Assembly: GCA_006386115.1 (NCBI GenBank)
Contig: VFIW01000008.1
Coordinates: 310,001-374,000 of the forward strand
DNA length: 64,000 nt
Direction: 5' to 3'
DNA from: Globisporangium splendens
Lineage: Eukaryota > Oomycota > Peronosporomycetes > Pythiales > Pythiaceae
In this document: positions 50,895-61,471 of the stretch, piece after piece
Layout of the letters: the number at the start of each line of letters is the position of its first letter
Numbering within the stretch: position 1 is the first letter of the stretch
The notes under the pieces: model-generated
The model's input: only the letters and a program-made list of their open reading frames with translations
What the model was told of the DNA's origin: nothing
Database searches by the model: none
Position numbers and translations under genes: made by a program

Positions 50895-52070
50895 CTAGTC
50901 ACTGCCGTCCTCATCCTCATCCTCGTCATCCTCGTCGTCGTCCTCTTCTTCTTCGCTGAGCTCGAGACCTTCATACGCTTCCTCGTCTTCTTCCTCGTCA
51001 TCGTCATCGCCGCCAAACTCTCCCTCGTCGTCGGTCTTGCGCTTCTTCGCTGCTGGTTCCTCCACTGGCTTGGGGATATCCTTGACACCGTCGTCGCAGA
51101 ACACGACGGTGTTCAGGCGCTGCTTGGCGTACACGTTGTGCTGGTACTTGCGCGTGTTCACGTCGAAGACGTGCACAAAGCGGTCCAGTCCGACCGCAGC
51201 AATGTACGGCAGCGTCGGGTGGCACGCGATGTCGCGGATCGCGCCGACAGGACCCGTGCAGCGACCCATGTGCTTGAGCGTCCGCAGATCCAAAATGTCG
51301 AGGTTGCCCGCCGTGTCTGCGATGTACACGCGCGTCTCATCAGGTGAGACACAGAGCGCGTTGATCGGATACTCGCCGAACTTGAGTTCCTGCACTGGAC
51401 GACGCTTCGTGTTGGTGTCGTAGATGCGCACGTGCTGGTAGCCCGTGCCGACAACAGCACGATGGCCGTTGCTGCTTCCCTGGGACAAGAAGCGGAGGTC
51501 CTTCACCCACACTGGTACACGCATGTCCAAGTTGTCGTGGGTCACGTTTTTGGCCTTGAATACGCATTCCTGCTTCTCGAGTGACCAGATGTTCAGGTCG
51601 CGCTCGTTGCCACCGACCGCGATGTGGGTCTGCTCCTTTGGCTCGATGCGCATGCGATGGATGCTCGGACCCACGCTGAACGTCGATGGCTTGGCGCTTT
51701 CGCTGAGCGTGTTCTTGACAAGCACGTCGCCTGCGTCCGTACAGCGCACGACCGAGCCGAATTTCTGGATCATGCCAATGCCGACGGTCTTGCCCGTTGG
51801 CGCCGTAAACTGCCAGTTGGCTTCACGCGACGACGTCGCAGCGCTCTTCCCATGGACGCCGGAGTAGCTCTCGACGATACCGTTGCCGCGCGCAACGACC
51901 ACGTTCTCCTTGCAGCTCGCGTCCTGCGTCTCGTCCTCGTACCAGCACATGCTCTGGATGCCGTACACACGCGCCTGCGGCTCCTTGCGGCTCGAGATCA
52001 CATGCTGCTCGTTCTTCTCCAACTCAATGGACTTGAGCAGACCCATCTCGTCGCCGACCAACACACGCAT
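50895..52070 (-). CDS. WDR74: WD-repeat ribosome biogenesis protein (WDR74/Nsa1)
   Basis: 391 residues, ATG at 52070. A seven-bladed-propeller type protein of the WDR74/Nsa1 family, which acts in nucleolar 60S pre-ribosome maturation with the Rea1/NVL-type ATPases. Recognisable family segments: VGGNERDLNIWSLE, FKAKNVTHDNLDMRVPVWVKDLRF, HVRIYDTNTKRRPV, VYIADTAGNLDILDLR and IAAVGLDRFVHVFDVNTR. The C-terminus has a nuclear-localisation-like PAAKKRKTDDE and a long Asp/Glu tail, both usual in nucleolar factors. No introns seen. Confidence 0.9.
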   Translation of the reverse strand: MRVLVGDEMGLLKSIELEKNEQHVISSRKEPQARVYGIQSMCWYEDETQDASCKENVVVARGNGIVESYSGVHGKSAATSSREANWQFTAPTGKTVGIGMIQKFGSVVRCTDAGDVLVKNTLSESAKPSTFSVGPSIHRMRIEPKEQTHIAVGGNERDLNIWSLEKQECVFKAKNVTHDNLDMRVPVWVKDLRFLSQGSSNGHRAVVGTGYQHVRIYDTNTKRRPVQELKFGEYPINALCVSPDETRVYIADTAGNLDILDLRTLKHMGRCTGPVGAIRDIACHPTLPYIAAVGLDRFVHVFDVNTRKYQHNVYAKQRLNTVVFCDDGVKDIPKPVEEPAAKKRKTDDEGEFGGDDDDEEEDEEAYEGLELSEEEEDDDEDDEDEDEDGSD

Positions 52071-52525
52071 CGTCGCTGTCTATTATACGAGTGCTGTAAT
52101 GTGTATAGCTCACGTAGCTGAAAGCTGCTGGGCGTGAGTGCGCGCGACTCGCTTTGTGCGTTGGAGCTGCTCGCAATAATGATGCTGCTAAACGGCATTT
52201 TGACTGGTAACGGAGGCAGGCAGCCTCATTTCCACCAATCATAGCCATCATAGCATTATTGATTTGCTATAATTCATGATTTATTTTACTGGCTATAATT
52301 AGAACTTCAGACTTTCGTCATTTGTCCAATATATGTTCTTGAAGTTTACTTTCAGCAAATAGAAACATCGACTTTTTAACCAATCAAACGAAGACTGAAG
52401 AACATTCACGTCAACATGCTGTTGCTCATATTCCCCCTACATCGAAAGCGTCGCACACGCCAATTCGCACCCAAGAGCTCAAGTCCCGCGCTCTATCGAC
52501 CATCCCACCCAGACACACATCCGCA
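52071..52525. other. Divergent promoter region, WDR74 and PEX14-SDR
   Basis: About 455 bases. An AT-rich middle (52250-52390), a CCAAT box near 52380 and GCTCATATTCCCCC at about 52424-52437, a fair initiator for the rightward gene. Confidence 0.5.
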
Positions 52526-53601
52526 ATGGCCGCCATCCGAGACGATCTGGTGACGCAGGGCGTGCGCTTCCTGCAGCACCCGAAGGTGCAGGATACGCCG
52601 CTCTCGGAGCGCCTGCTCTTCCTCGAGAAGAAGGGCCTCACACCCCAGGAGATCGCCAAGGCGCTCAAGCTCAACGACGAGCAGAACACCGCGCGGGCAG
52701 CGCAGGCCGTCGCCTCTGTGGTACGTTGTGTGCAGTTATAATGGAGTGTATAGTTACTGTTGTATGCTAACTGTTGGTCGCTGTCTTGTGGTTTATGCTA
52801 CAGACAAGTGCGGTTGCGGGGGAACGCTTGAGAGGCCGCATCGGCATGGTCGTCGGCGGAAACACTGGGTTGGGGCAACTGATCGCCGTGCGTTTGGCGA
52901 AAGAAGGTGCAAAGCTCGTGATCCTAGACTCAAAGTCTGCATCCAATGCATCTGGAAAGAGCATTGTGGACCAGATTGCAGCGTTGGAAGGTGCATCGGC
53001 TGCGAAATTGCAACTCGGTGATCTCCATGACTATGCGTTTGTGGACAAAGCGTACACCGATGCTGTGGGCGAGTTCAAGCGCATTGACTTTGTGGTCAAC
53101 TGCGTCCCTGCACCAAGCGGTAGCGGCACCAAAAGCAAGCCTCTGCACGAGATCGAGGGCAAGGAATGGGACGAAGCCATGGGCGTCGCTGCCAAGGCCG
53201 TGTTTCTCAGCTGCAAGCGCGCGATCAAGCAACTGTTGGCTCAGGACAACAGCGCAATCCGCGGTCGCATTGTGAACATTTCGTCCATGTACGGCATGAT
53301 CGCACGCAAGGGCCACTTCACGTTTGGTGTGAGCAAATCTGCCATCGTGCAGCTCACGCGCCAGATTGCCGTTGAGTACGCATCGAGCGGCATTATCTGT
53401 AATGCCGTCGCGCCAGGTTTCATCGACGACTCGATCAACCGGGACGATTGCCTCGCGCCGGCGTCGAACAACCGCATCCCCGCCGAGGAGCCTGGAAAGG
53501 CTATGGACGTTGCGAACGCCGTGATCTTTTTGGTCTCGGACGACGCTCGATACATCCACGGCACCAACCTCCTCGTCGACGGTGGCGCCATGGCCACATA
53601 G
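52526..53601 (+). CDS. PEX14 N-terminal domain fused to a short-chain dehydrogenase
   Basis: Exon 1 52526-52720, GT-AG intron 52721-52803, exon 2 52804-53601; phase 0, 330 residues. Residues about 3-46 are a PEX14 N-terminal domain (GVRFLQHPKVQDTPLSERLLFLEKKGLTPQEI pattern: FLxxPKV, then FLxxKGLT-x-EI), which in peroxins binds PEX5 and PEX19. From about 76 follows a Rossmann-fold SDR: cofactor loop GGNTGLGQ (83-90), NISS with Ser about 226, but the catalytic Tyr position is Phe239 (TFGVSK, Lys243 kept) and NNAG is replaced by NCVPAP. The C-terminus ends GGAMAT, no PTS1. Enzymatic activity is therefore doubtful; a scaffold or regulatory role tied to peroxisomes is possible. Confidence 0.85.
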
Positions 53602-53990
53602 GCATGCAATGAGGCATAGAAGGAGCGATTATATGTGGTAGGAGTACAAACGTAAATGAAGAAGACAGCAAAATATCTAAAACACAATACGAGCAAGAAC
53701 CATAAAGTTGTTTCAACGATCTGAAACTGCATGAAAGTACTATGCATGCGGAAATGTCCATTGTTCATAATGGTGGTAGCTCAATATTGTAGCCTTGCGT
53801 ATTTAACTTCAACCAGGTGCTCGTTTACGAATCCGTCAATGCCACAGCAAACGAATCGAGAGGCAACCAGTGCCGGACGAAGACCGAATTAAAAAAAACA
53901 AAGAGGTTACATATTAAAAGCACACAACCCACACGGTTGTCTCTTGTTGGTCTATGAGAGAACGGAGTGCGCTGATATGTGTGTATTAGG
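53602..53990. other. 3' region between PEX14-SDR and TIM22
   Basis: Convergent 3' UTRs with A-rich stretches (about 53655-53700, 53890-53900). No gene seen. Confidence 0.6.
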
Positions 53991-54959
53991 CTAGAAGCGG
54001 CCGTCCGTGAACTTGTGGATTGCGTACGAGAACGCGGCAAAGCCGACGCAGCCCAGACATTGTGCCTAATAATCATATAAGCATGGCATACATGAGCGCG
54101 GATTCGATGAAACGGATTTGCATATGCACATTCTCCACATCGTTACCTGGATCCCTTGGCCAGCAGCGAGCGCTGCGCCAGTAGCGCATCCTGCGACCAG
54201 CTCATTGCCCACGTCGTGCCGACCACGCGCTTTCTCAGCCGCACACTCGAGTCCAGAGAACATCGCTGCAATCACAAAGCAAAAGGCATAAACAAGAGCG
54301 AGTTCAGTTCAATGTTTTACATAGCACAGCTCCTATAGAGAAACACATACAAGCGATGCGTTGACGTACATGAAATGACCAGGAAGTTGTTTCCCCAATA
54401 CCGCATTTTGCCGCCCGTGACGCGCCACGCACCGACCATCTATAGAACACAACAGCGAATAATAATAATAATAATAAGCCCCAGCGACACGCACACGATT
54501 GTATTGCATCAAGCCAGACAGCACTTACGGATTCTTTCCATGGCACTTTCGGGAGCTCGCGCTGTCCTGGGAGTGGCACTGGCGGTGTGATGCCTTCGTA
54601 GCTCCCGAGCACCAGTCCGAACAAATTGCCCATCGCATAGCCTGCACATGCAATCCACAAGGCACTCAGCAACACGCCCACTGAACCGGACTATCAAGGT
54701 AACAAAATAAAAAAATAAACGCACCCATGGCGGCCGACATGAAGAATTTGCCAGCACATGACTCGAGGATCGGGTTCGGCTGCTGCGTCTCGAGGAACGC
54801 GGGCGGGTACGCCGGCAGGAACGGGTAGAACCCGCCCTCGCGGTGGAAGTGCAGCAGGCTGCGCGGAAACAGGAACGGGTTCGGCGGCGTCTCGGCGCTC
54901 AGGTCCGCCACGTGCACGCCCAGGCGCGCGTTCGGGTCCGCGTCGCCATTGAACGCCAT
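53991..54959 (-). CDS. TIM22: Mitochondrial import inner membrane translocase TIM22 (five exons)
   Basis: Exons 54959-54725, 54680-54529, 54439-54370, 54265-54147 and 54065-53991, all introns GT-AG, joined frame 216 residues. Tim17/22/23 family: four membrane helices. Exon 1 ends with ILESCAGKFFMSAAM and exon 4 starts with MFSGLECAAEKARG, holding the conserved Cys pair typical of Tim22; exon 2 has GYAMGNLFGLVLGSYEGI, exon 4 GNELVAGCATGAALAAGQG, exon 5 LGCVGFAAFSYAIHKF. It inserts carrier proteins into the inner membrane. The N-terminus (about 65 residues, Pro-rich) is longer than in yeast. Intron 2 contains a short (ATT)n run. An Inr-like CCCCATTCC is about 15-20 bases before the ATG. Confidence 0.88.
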
Positions 54960-55351
54960 TCTTTCTTGCAGCAGGAATGGGGAACAACAACGGCAAGAAA
55001 TGGCGTGGCACGCAAAAGTGAAGTGGTCCACGTCATGTCATTTAGATGTCACTACATTGAATTTGCAGAATAAGTGACTACCAGAGTGTGTGCATCACAA
55101 AAACATTGCTCAATGGAACTGTCAAAATGATGGCAGCACAAGATCACTGCGTTCATCGTGATGTATCACATTAAAACTGATGTGGGCAGTACGAATAATT
55201 CGGTAAAATACGCAACATGTCACCAGATGTATCTGATTCTCCTCACACTACTTTTATGTTCACCTTCCGAACAGTCTCCCCTTAACCCAATTGACAAAGA
55301 GAACGAGAAAAACGCCGACGCTCGCCACGCGCGAAGAAGCTGCAGCCCAAG
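54960..55351. other. Divergent promoter region, TIM22 and M28 peptidase
   Basis: About 390 bases; the TIM22 initiator lies at about 54969-54985 (minus). Nothing else distinct. Confidence 0.5.
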
Positions 55352-57838
55352 ATGATGCCGCTTTCGTCGCCGACGCGCGACGCGCACAGCAGGAGCAAGT
55401 ACACGTCGGTCCCGTCGTCGTCTCACTCGCCGCGCGACGCGTACGGCACCTTCGGTTTCTCGGAAAACGAGGACGATGATCTGTTGCTCAGTAAAGACCA
55501 TGGAGCTCGCCGCTTCCGCCCACATTCTCGAGGCATCAGCGCGCACTTGCGCACGATCCGCACGATCGGCGTCGTCGGCATCTTCGTGCTCGCTGTGAGC
55601 TACATGCTCATCGCGCGAGAACCGTCGAAAGCGTCTGCCTCGCCATCGCCGTCCTCGTCGTCGCTTGCGCCGTCTATCCCGCATCATCATGATGCAGAGC
55701 AGGAGCAGGACGGGAAGCCTGTAACCCACGACGCCCTTCAATTTGACGAAGTGAACAGCGTGCTGAATGACGTGGAGAAGCGCTTCATGGATGGGATCGA
55801 CGCCAACAAATTGCGGGAATACCTCCACGCATACGCGAGCGTCCCGCACGTCGCAGGCAGTGAACAAGACTACCAGACCGCGCTGTACACTGCAAAGCAA
55901 TTTGAGTCGTTCGGGATCAACGCGACGATCAAGGAGTACTACACGCTGCTATCGCTTCCTGTTCGCCGTCACTTGGCGATCGTTGAGCCACAATCGGCGG
56001 TGCGTGAGCTTAATCTGACTGAAGCGTCCGTGGATGGCGACGAGTGCACCAGCAACGAGGACGCACTGCCACCGTTCTTGGCGTATACTGCTTCTGGCAA
56101 CGTGACAGCGTCGGTGGTGTATGCGAACTTTGGTACACCAGCAGATTTCAAGTGGCTTGTTGAGAACAACGTGACGCTGAAGGGGAAGATCGCGCTAATT
56201 CGATACGGCGGCAACTATCGCGGCTTGAAGGTGATGGTCGCGGAAGAACACGGCATGGCTGGCGTGCTGATCTACTCGGATCCTCATGAGGACGGCTTTG
56301 CCTTGGGTGAGACGTACCCGAACGGACCGTGGCGGCCAGAGGGGTCTTTCCAGCGCGGCTCGTCCATTTTCCTGTCCCTTGCGACGGGAGATCCACTCAC
56401 GCCAGGCTTCGCATCCAACCTTGGCGCGCCATACCTGAGCATCGAAGAGTCCAAGACGATTCCACACATTCCAGCGCTCCCACTGTCCTATGAGCAAGCC
56501 ACTTACATTCTCAAATCATTGGGAGGCAAGAAGGTACCAAGCGCCTGGCGGGGAAGTTTGACGATCAACGACGGCTACCAGGTCGGTGACGACGAAGCGA
56601 CAGTCGTGAATCTGGATGTAGAAATGGACAACAAGATTGGTCCCATTTGGGATGTGATCGGGACCATCGATGGTACGGAAGAACCAGATCAGCATGTGCT
56701 CATTGGAAACCACCGTGACGCGTGGGTCTGTGGTGCAGTGGATCCGTCGAGTGGTTCCGCCGTGATGCTGGAGATTGCTCGTAATCTTGGTGTCCTGTTG
56801 AAGAACGGATGGAAACCACGACGCAAGCTGATTCTCGGGTCATGGGACGGAGAAGAACCAGGGCTTCTAGGGAGCACAGAGTGGGTGGAAGATCACGCGG
56901 CAAGTCTCAAGAAGCATGCCGTCGCGTACATCAATGTCGACAGCGTGTTAGGTCCATTCGTGGCTTCAAGCGGCACGCCGTCAATCGCCGAGTTCATGCT
57001 ACAAACTGCAAAAGCTGTTCCAGCGAACAAGTTTTTCGGTAATGAGACCGAGAGCTCGTTGTACGAGCAATGGTCGAAGCAAACAGCCCAGAAGAAAGCA
57101 CTTCTTGGTGCAGCAAGCGAGCGAGGTACTCTCGGTCCCGATCATATGATCGGATTTTTGGGTTCCGGTACCGATTTCACTCCTTTTTACCAGCATCTAG
57201 GTATTATTTCAGCAAGCCTGGGGTTCTCGATTGGCCCGTCCATGTATGGCGTTTACCACAGCACCATGGACAGCCTGAAGTACCTGGAATCATTTGGAGA
57301 TCCAAACTACGGCACGCAAGCGACTACTTCAAAATGGTGGGGGTTGCTGGCGCTTCGGTTGGTTGACAACCTAATCGTGCCCTTCGATTTTTCGACGTAC
57401 GGCTCCATTATGGCTGAGAGCTTGGTGGGGTTTGAAGACCAAGTCGTTGCCTTGAAACGCGACGTGTCCTTCACGAAGCTCTATGATGTCATTAACGAAT
57501 TCACCACAAACGCCGCTTTGTTCCAAGCGAGAATCGCTGATTTTGCCGAGAAAACCAGAGATGACAATGACGAAGAAACTGTCAAGCGGCGCCGCAAATG
57601 GAACGAGAAACTGGTGTCGCTCGAGCGCTACTTGCTTTCGGACGACGGACTTGGTCACCGCCCATGGTTCAAGCACGTGATCTTTGGTCCAGGTTTCTAC
57701 GAAGGCTACAGCGGCACGGCGTTCCCAGGCATTGCTGATTGCATCGCATTTGAAGATGACTCGAAGACGATCCAGGCGCATGTGGATGAGGTCGCAGATA
57801 TTGTGAAGAATGCAGCAGCGTTTTTGATCTCATCTTAG
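55352..57838 (+). CDS. Glutamate carboxypeptidase II-like M28 metallopeptidase
   Basis: 828 residues, intron-free, two consecutive ATG codons at 55352 and 55355. Type II membrane protein: Ser-rich cytoplasmic tail, one membrane helix at about 70-88 (TIGVVGIFVLAVSYMLIA), then a lumenal/extracellular body with a PA domain (about 190-340), the M28 peptidase and a TFR-like dimerisation domain. The zinc site is complete and correctly spaced: His454 and Asp464 (HRDAWVCGAVDPSSG), catalytic Glu501 and ligand Glu502 (DGEEPG), Asp530 (NVDSVLG) and His636 (YHSTMDS). Family members cleave C-terminal glutamate from peptides or folylpolyglutamate. Substrate here unknown. Confidence 0.93.
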   Translation: MMPLSSPTRDAHSRSKYTSVPSSSHSPRDAYGTFGFSENEDDDLLLSKDHGARRFRPHSRGISAHLRTIRTIGVVGIFVLAVSYMLIAREPSKASASPSPSSSSLAPSIPHHHDAEQEQDGKPVTHDALQFDEVNSVLNDVEKRFMDGIDANKLREYLHAYASVPHVAGSEQDYQTALYTAKQFESFGINATIKEYYTLLSLPVRRHLAIVEPQSAVRELNLTEASVDGDECTSNEDALPPFLAYTASGNVTASVVYANFGTPADFKWLVENNVTLKGKIALIRYGGNYRGLKVMVAEEHGMAGVLIYSDPHEDGFALGETYPNGPWRPEGSFQRGSSIFLSLATGDPLTPGFASNLGAPYLSIEESKTIPHIPALPLSYEQATYILKSLGGKKVPSAWRGSLTINDGYQVGDDEATVVNLDVEMDNKIGPIWDVIGTIDGTEEPDQHVLIGNHRDAWVCGAVDPSSGSAVMLEIARNLGVLLKNGWKPRRKLILGSWDGEEPGLLGSTEWVEDHAASLKKHAVAYINVDSVLGPFVASSGTPSIAEFMLQTAKAVPANKFFGNETESSLYEQWSKQTAQKKALLGAASERGTLGPDHMIGFLGSGTDFTPFYQHLGIISASLGFSIGPSMYGVYHSTMDSLKYLESFGDPNYGTQATTSKWWGLLALRLVDNLIVPFDFSTYGSIMAESLVGFEDQVVALKRDVSFTKLYDVINEFTTNAALFQARIADFAEKTRDDNDEETVKRRRKWNEKLVSLERYLLSDDGLGHRPWFKHVIFGPGFYEGYSGTAFPGIADCIAFEDDSKTIQAHVDEVADIVKNAAAFLISS

Positions 57839-58180
57839 GCCACCAAAAGAGATCGTTGTTCATGTAAGTCACTAATCGATTTCCTTGAAGAATGTGCTGG
57901 TGTATTTACTGACAGGCATTCGCGAAGAAGAGCAAACATTGAGATGATGTACACAACGCGTCTGCTGATGTTTCATTGCAACCAGTTTTTATTTGTGTTT
58001 CCAAGCGCATCTGTCTGTACGCAAAGGTAAATCGTGACTGATCCGACCTCAGAGACGAAAACAACAGCAACAAACTGCAAGGAACCACAATATTGTTTAC
58101 TCACATGACAAGACTGGCAAATGCACGAGTACGACACTGTAAGCTACTTCAAGCTGCATCTTTGAATTGCTCGCAGCTCC
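57839..58180. other. 3' region between M28 peptidase and START-FYVE gene
   Basis: About 340 bases between convergent genes; no coding signal. Confidence 0.6.
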
Positions 58181-59728
58181 CTATAACTTTTTCATCATCT
58201 CTTGGTTTGCTTGAGTGATGGCATAGACATGACGAGCGGCATTTTGCAATGCCACCATCTGGTTAAAAAGTGCGGCTTGCTCGGAAGCCACCGTCGATGC
58301 ATTGCTTCTCGTCTGGCTGCTCGCTAAAATGGTTCGAGGGAAAACCCTCTCTTCTTCGTACAATCGACTCAACGGACTGACGCTGGAGGCAGTCTTTTGT
58401 GAAAGCTGCGAGGAACTGAGATTGTGGCTCTCTTGTCCGTTCGCACGGCTTGTCATCATCGCCTCGATTATTTGCTCGAAGTCTACCTCCGACTTTCCGC
58501 TCGACGAGTTTCCTTCATCGTCATCGTCTGCCGCCATGTCGTCAAGTACGTCGTGATGACTGAAAAGCTGTCGGTCGTCGTCGATCAAGTCGGAGTTCCA
58601 CTGACGGGAGCCGTGCCACATTGCTTCTTTGGGCACAACTTGCTGATGCTGCTCGGCAAACAGAGCTGCAAAGGATTCTTCTGCCGGACGAACTTCGAGG
58701 CTCTTTGCCCTCAAAATGCACGTCTGACAGCAGACGACTTCGCACGAGGAGTGGTTGTCCCCGGTGAAGATGAGGCGCTTGACGCGGCATTTCGCACATG
58801 CTGTCGCGCCGCAGATGCTACAGAGTTTGAGCGAGGCAAAGAGTCCAGTGGACTTGACACACAAGTAGCACGTCAGCTGCAAGGGAGGCTTGGTTCCTCG
58901 TCTCGAGTTACAGTTTCGGAGCGTCAGGAGCGTCAACTTCTTGGCTTCGGCGCACTGAACCGCTTTACCGAGAGTCGAGAAAATCTCAGTTGTCATCGTG
59001 ACGCTCACGTGTGGGATGAGGTCTCCTGAAGGATCAAACAGCCCGTATCCGAAGATTTCGACTCTCCCTGGCTTTACTTCACGAAAGATAATCGAAATGG
59101 AACCTCGACCGCGCACGGCAGCGCGATCATCGAAAGGAGGGCAATTTGGTACCCCAACAGAGTGTGCAATCGCGTAGCCGTATCGTTCGCCATCGCGGTC
59201 AGACGCGATGCCCAGAGCCTCCAGGTAACACCAGTCTCGGGGTTTCACGAGTGCAGCCGCTGGCAACTGCGTGAGAGTCCACTTGAGCCCGAGGTAACGA
59301 AAGGGATCTTTCGGTGTCGCCAATTCGATATTGTGAAGGACGGCAGAGTCGCGTATGCTGGCGTTGTTGTACGCTATCGACGCCTGAAGCTCTTCATACG
59401 ATTTGTCGTACTTTCCGTACAAGATATCCTCGAGGCTACCGTCAACATGCCCGACAGCAAGCATATGAGGAAGCGCATGAGCGTCTGCTGGTCCAAGTGA
59501 CCCAGATCGACGGCGATAGATCCACAGCTGCTCTTGCTTCTTCACGAGCCGCCATCGTCGAGAGTTCACCTGGCGTCGTTGGACGTGCATGAACGCGTTT
59601 TCTGTCTTCACCGCTGCCTCGAGCTGAGTTTGAGCGATCTCCTTGTAGTGCTCTTGCTGCTCCTTCGAGAGCGGGCGTTGGTCGAAATAGTCTCGCGGCA
59701 GCGGGAAGCGAGGTCGTGCTGGCACCAT
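58181..59728 (-). CDS. START-like / FYVE-like zinc finger protein
   Basis: 515 residues, ATG at 59728 (MVPARPRFPLP), about 65 bases after an initiator (CTCTTCATTC, 59791-59800). Oomycetes have a large family with this layout. Residues about 40-265 are a START-like lipid-binding fold (WRLVKKQEQLWIYRRR, LAVGHVDGSLEDILYG, DWCYLEALGIA, GVGYGLFDPSG-type end). A FYVE-like zinc finger follows at about 284-335 with CYLC, CSIC, CAKC and CCQTC pairs, but without the R(R/K)HHCR motif that binds PI3P, so membrane targeting by PI3P is uncertain. The C-terminal third is acidic/Ser-rich and ends in a helix. Probably endosome or lipid linked. Confidence 0.82.
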   Translation of the reverse strand: MVPARPRFPLPRDYFDQRPLSKEQQEHYKEIAQTQLEAAVKTENAFMHVQRRQVNSRRWRLVKKQEQLWIYRRRSGSLGPADAHALPHMLAVGHVDGSLEDILYGKYDKSYEELQASIAYNNASIRDSAVLHNIELATPKDPFRYLGLKWTLTQLPAAALVKPRDWCYLEALGIASDRDGERYGYAIAHSVGVPNCPPFDDRAAVRGRGSISIIFREVKPGRVEIFGYGLFDPSGDLIPHVSVTMTTEIFSTLGKAVQCAEAKKLTLLTLRNCNSRRGTKPPLQLTCYLCVKSTGLFASLKLCSICGATACAKCRVKRLIFTGDNHSSCEVVCCQTCILRAKSLEVRPAEESFAALFAEQHQQVVPKEAMWHGSRQWNSDLIDDDRQLFSHHDVLDDMAADDDDEGNSSSGKSEVDFEQIIEAMMTSRANGQESHNLSSSQLSQKTASSVSPLSRLYEEERVFPRTILASSQTRSNASTVASEQAALFNQMVALQNAARHVYAITQANQEMMKKL

Positions 59729-59790
59729 GACGTCAAATTCAAATCTGATGGACTGGTCGCCCGCAAGTTGCGAGTGTGTTGAAAGGAAAA

Positions 59791-59800
59791 GAATGAAGAG
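59791..59800 (-). promoter_or_regulatory. Initiator of the START-FYVE gene
   Basis: On the minus strand CTCTTCATTCTTTTCCTTT, a good Inr-like match with a pyrimidine-rich following part. Confidence 0.5.
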
Positions 59801-60363
59801 AGATCATATTCCAGTGCCTAGTCGATCTCACAGGGCAAAGGGGATGCTGTGGCGGCCACCTCCCATTTTCCTCAAGTGACGATCGTACCCCTGTCAACAC
59901 CCCTCTCTCGATTGACCTGCTGCTGAGTTTTCAAGTGGTACGCTGCACTTGTGATAGACAAACACGCACAGAATGCGACAGTGCGCAGCCTCCCATCTGT
60001 TCAGGGCAGAAAGCCACGAAAGACTGCGGTTGGAAGCGCCATCCTGACGGACGTAGGACCCACTTCGAAGTCCATCAACAACTCGAAATTTTCATGACGT
60101 CACTTCAATTTCAACCAAGACAGTATCACAGAGTGGGACGTGACTTTGAGAGGGACAAATTGGCCGTGACCCTTACACCAGCACCACGTTCGACGATACC
60201 ATTCAGGAGATTGGTGAGATGCCCCGGCATTGTTGTGTTAATACAGTAGTAGAATCTGACAGCTCAGTTTGCATTTCGGATGATTGCGTGGATGGATGGA
60301 GGATTTGTGGCAGATGAGATTCCAGTCAGCAACCACGGCGTGATTAAGCTCACCCGCTTCTCA

Positions 60364-61150
60364 TCATCTATCAGCTTTCCTCTCAGTCAGCGGGAGTTTC
60401 ACAGTTGCACCAGTGCCCTTGTTGGTCTCGATTGGAATGGGGATATCCTCAATGTCAATCTCTGTGGCTCGTAAACGGCCAAACACCACGGCGACTTTTG
60501 TCTCTATCATGCTGAGAAACTTCTGATCGTTTTGTGGATGATAGCAATCGCAAACCCGATGAACGACTCGAGTGTCAATGACCTGGTGATTTCTGCAGAA
60601 CCGGCAACATTTGTGTTGCATTCGATGATGGAATTTTCGAAGTATTCAAATAAATCAAGTGCCTCATTCTGATGTAGCTCGAAGAACTTGCGAGTTCTTG
60701 TTGCTAGTTCTATCGACGAAGTGAAACTGGAGCACATATGCTGGCACGCGTAGAAGAAGTATCGAAGTCCCGTCCGTGCAGGCTGCAACACCGGTCAGGT
60801 TGCTGAGGTGTACTTTGTTCTGTCGAAGGACTCGAACTCGTTTAATGTGATCCAAAGTAACTGGGAACCGTCTGTTGTTTCTAATGGAGGGTACTTCTAC
60901 GCCAGCCGCGGGTCCTTCATCGTGCCAAGTCGGGTAGTCGTACAGTCGCTCGACCAAAGAGTTCGCAGGCCATCGACGACGGTGGAGTCGTGTTGTGCCA
61001 ATCAGATCTTCCTGACTGATTTGATTACTCTCGAATCAAATCCAACACCACACGGTAAACGTCGCTTCGCAGTGCATCAATTTGGGCCACCACGAGCTTC
61101 CATGCTTTATGGCTATCGCCAGCTCGCCGCGGGATTTAAGAGCCCTGAGT
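60364..61150 (-). pseudogene. Unrecognised decayed coding patch
   Basis: Protein-like minus-strand segments follow each other in shifting frames: AWKLVVAQIDALRSDVYRVV (about 61115-61050), LVERLYDYPTWHDEGPAAG through NKVHLSNLTG (60960-60800), TRTRKFFELHQNEALDLFEYF through FIGFAIAI (60710-60540), and FLSMIETKVAVVFGRLRATE to a stop at 60364. Changes of frame near 61035, 60800 and 60530. Either a broken gene or a multi-exon gene whose introns I cannot place. No domain recognised. Confidence 0.4.
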
Positions 61151-61471
61151 TCGGTTGCTTGCCATCAAACAGCACAAGAATACTTTATTTCTCACCAATT
61201 ATCAATACAATTGTTGATACAGTTTTTATAAATGCAATCAAATATTTCGTTCTGCTTTGTCATGTACTGTAATATGTTGCGTTGAAGTTATCGATGCAAG
61301 CTGAGGACAGTAATTGGCTAAAATACTGTCTGACACATTTCGCGCCTCTCTGCCAGAAAATGGAAGCAGGAACGCAAGGGAAACCACACGCGAAAGGAAG
61401 GGTCGAGAGGGAACGCGCGAGGAGCCGAGATTCTCGCCCTCCGAGGTAGACGGGAGGGTGGGCGGTGGCAG

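Noticed and set aside
53590..53601. Possible peroxisomal PTS1 at the end of PEX14-SDR
   Set aside because: The C-terminus ends MAT, which is not an SKL-type signal.
54457..54477. AAT repeat in TIM22 intron 2
   Set aside because: A short microsatellite inside an intron; no reason to see function.
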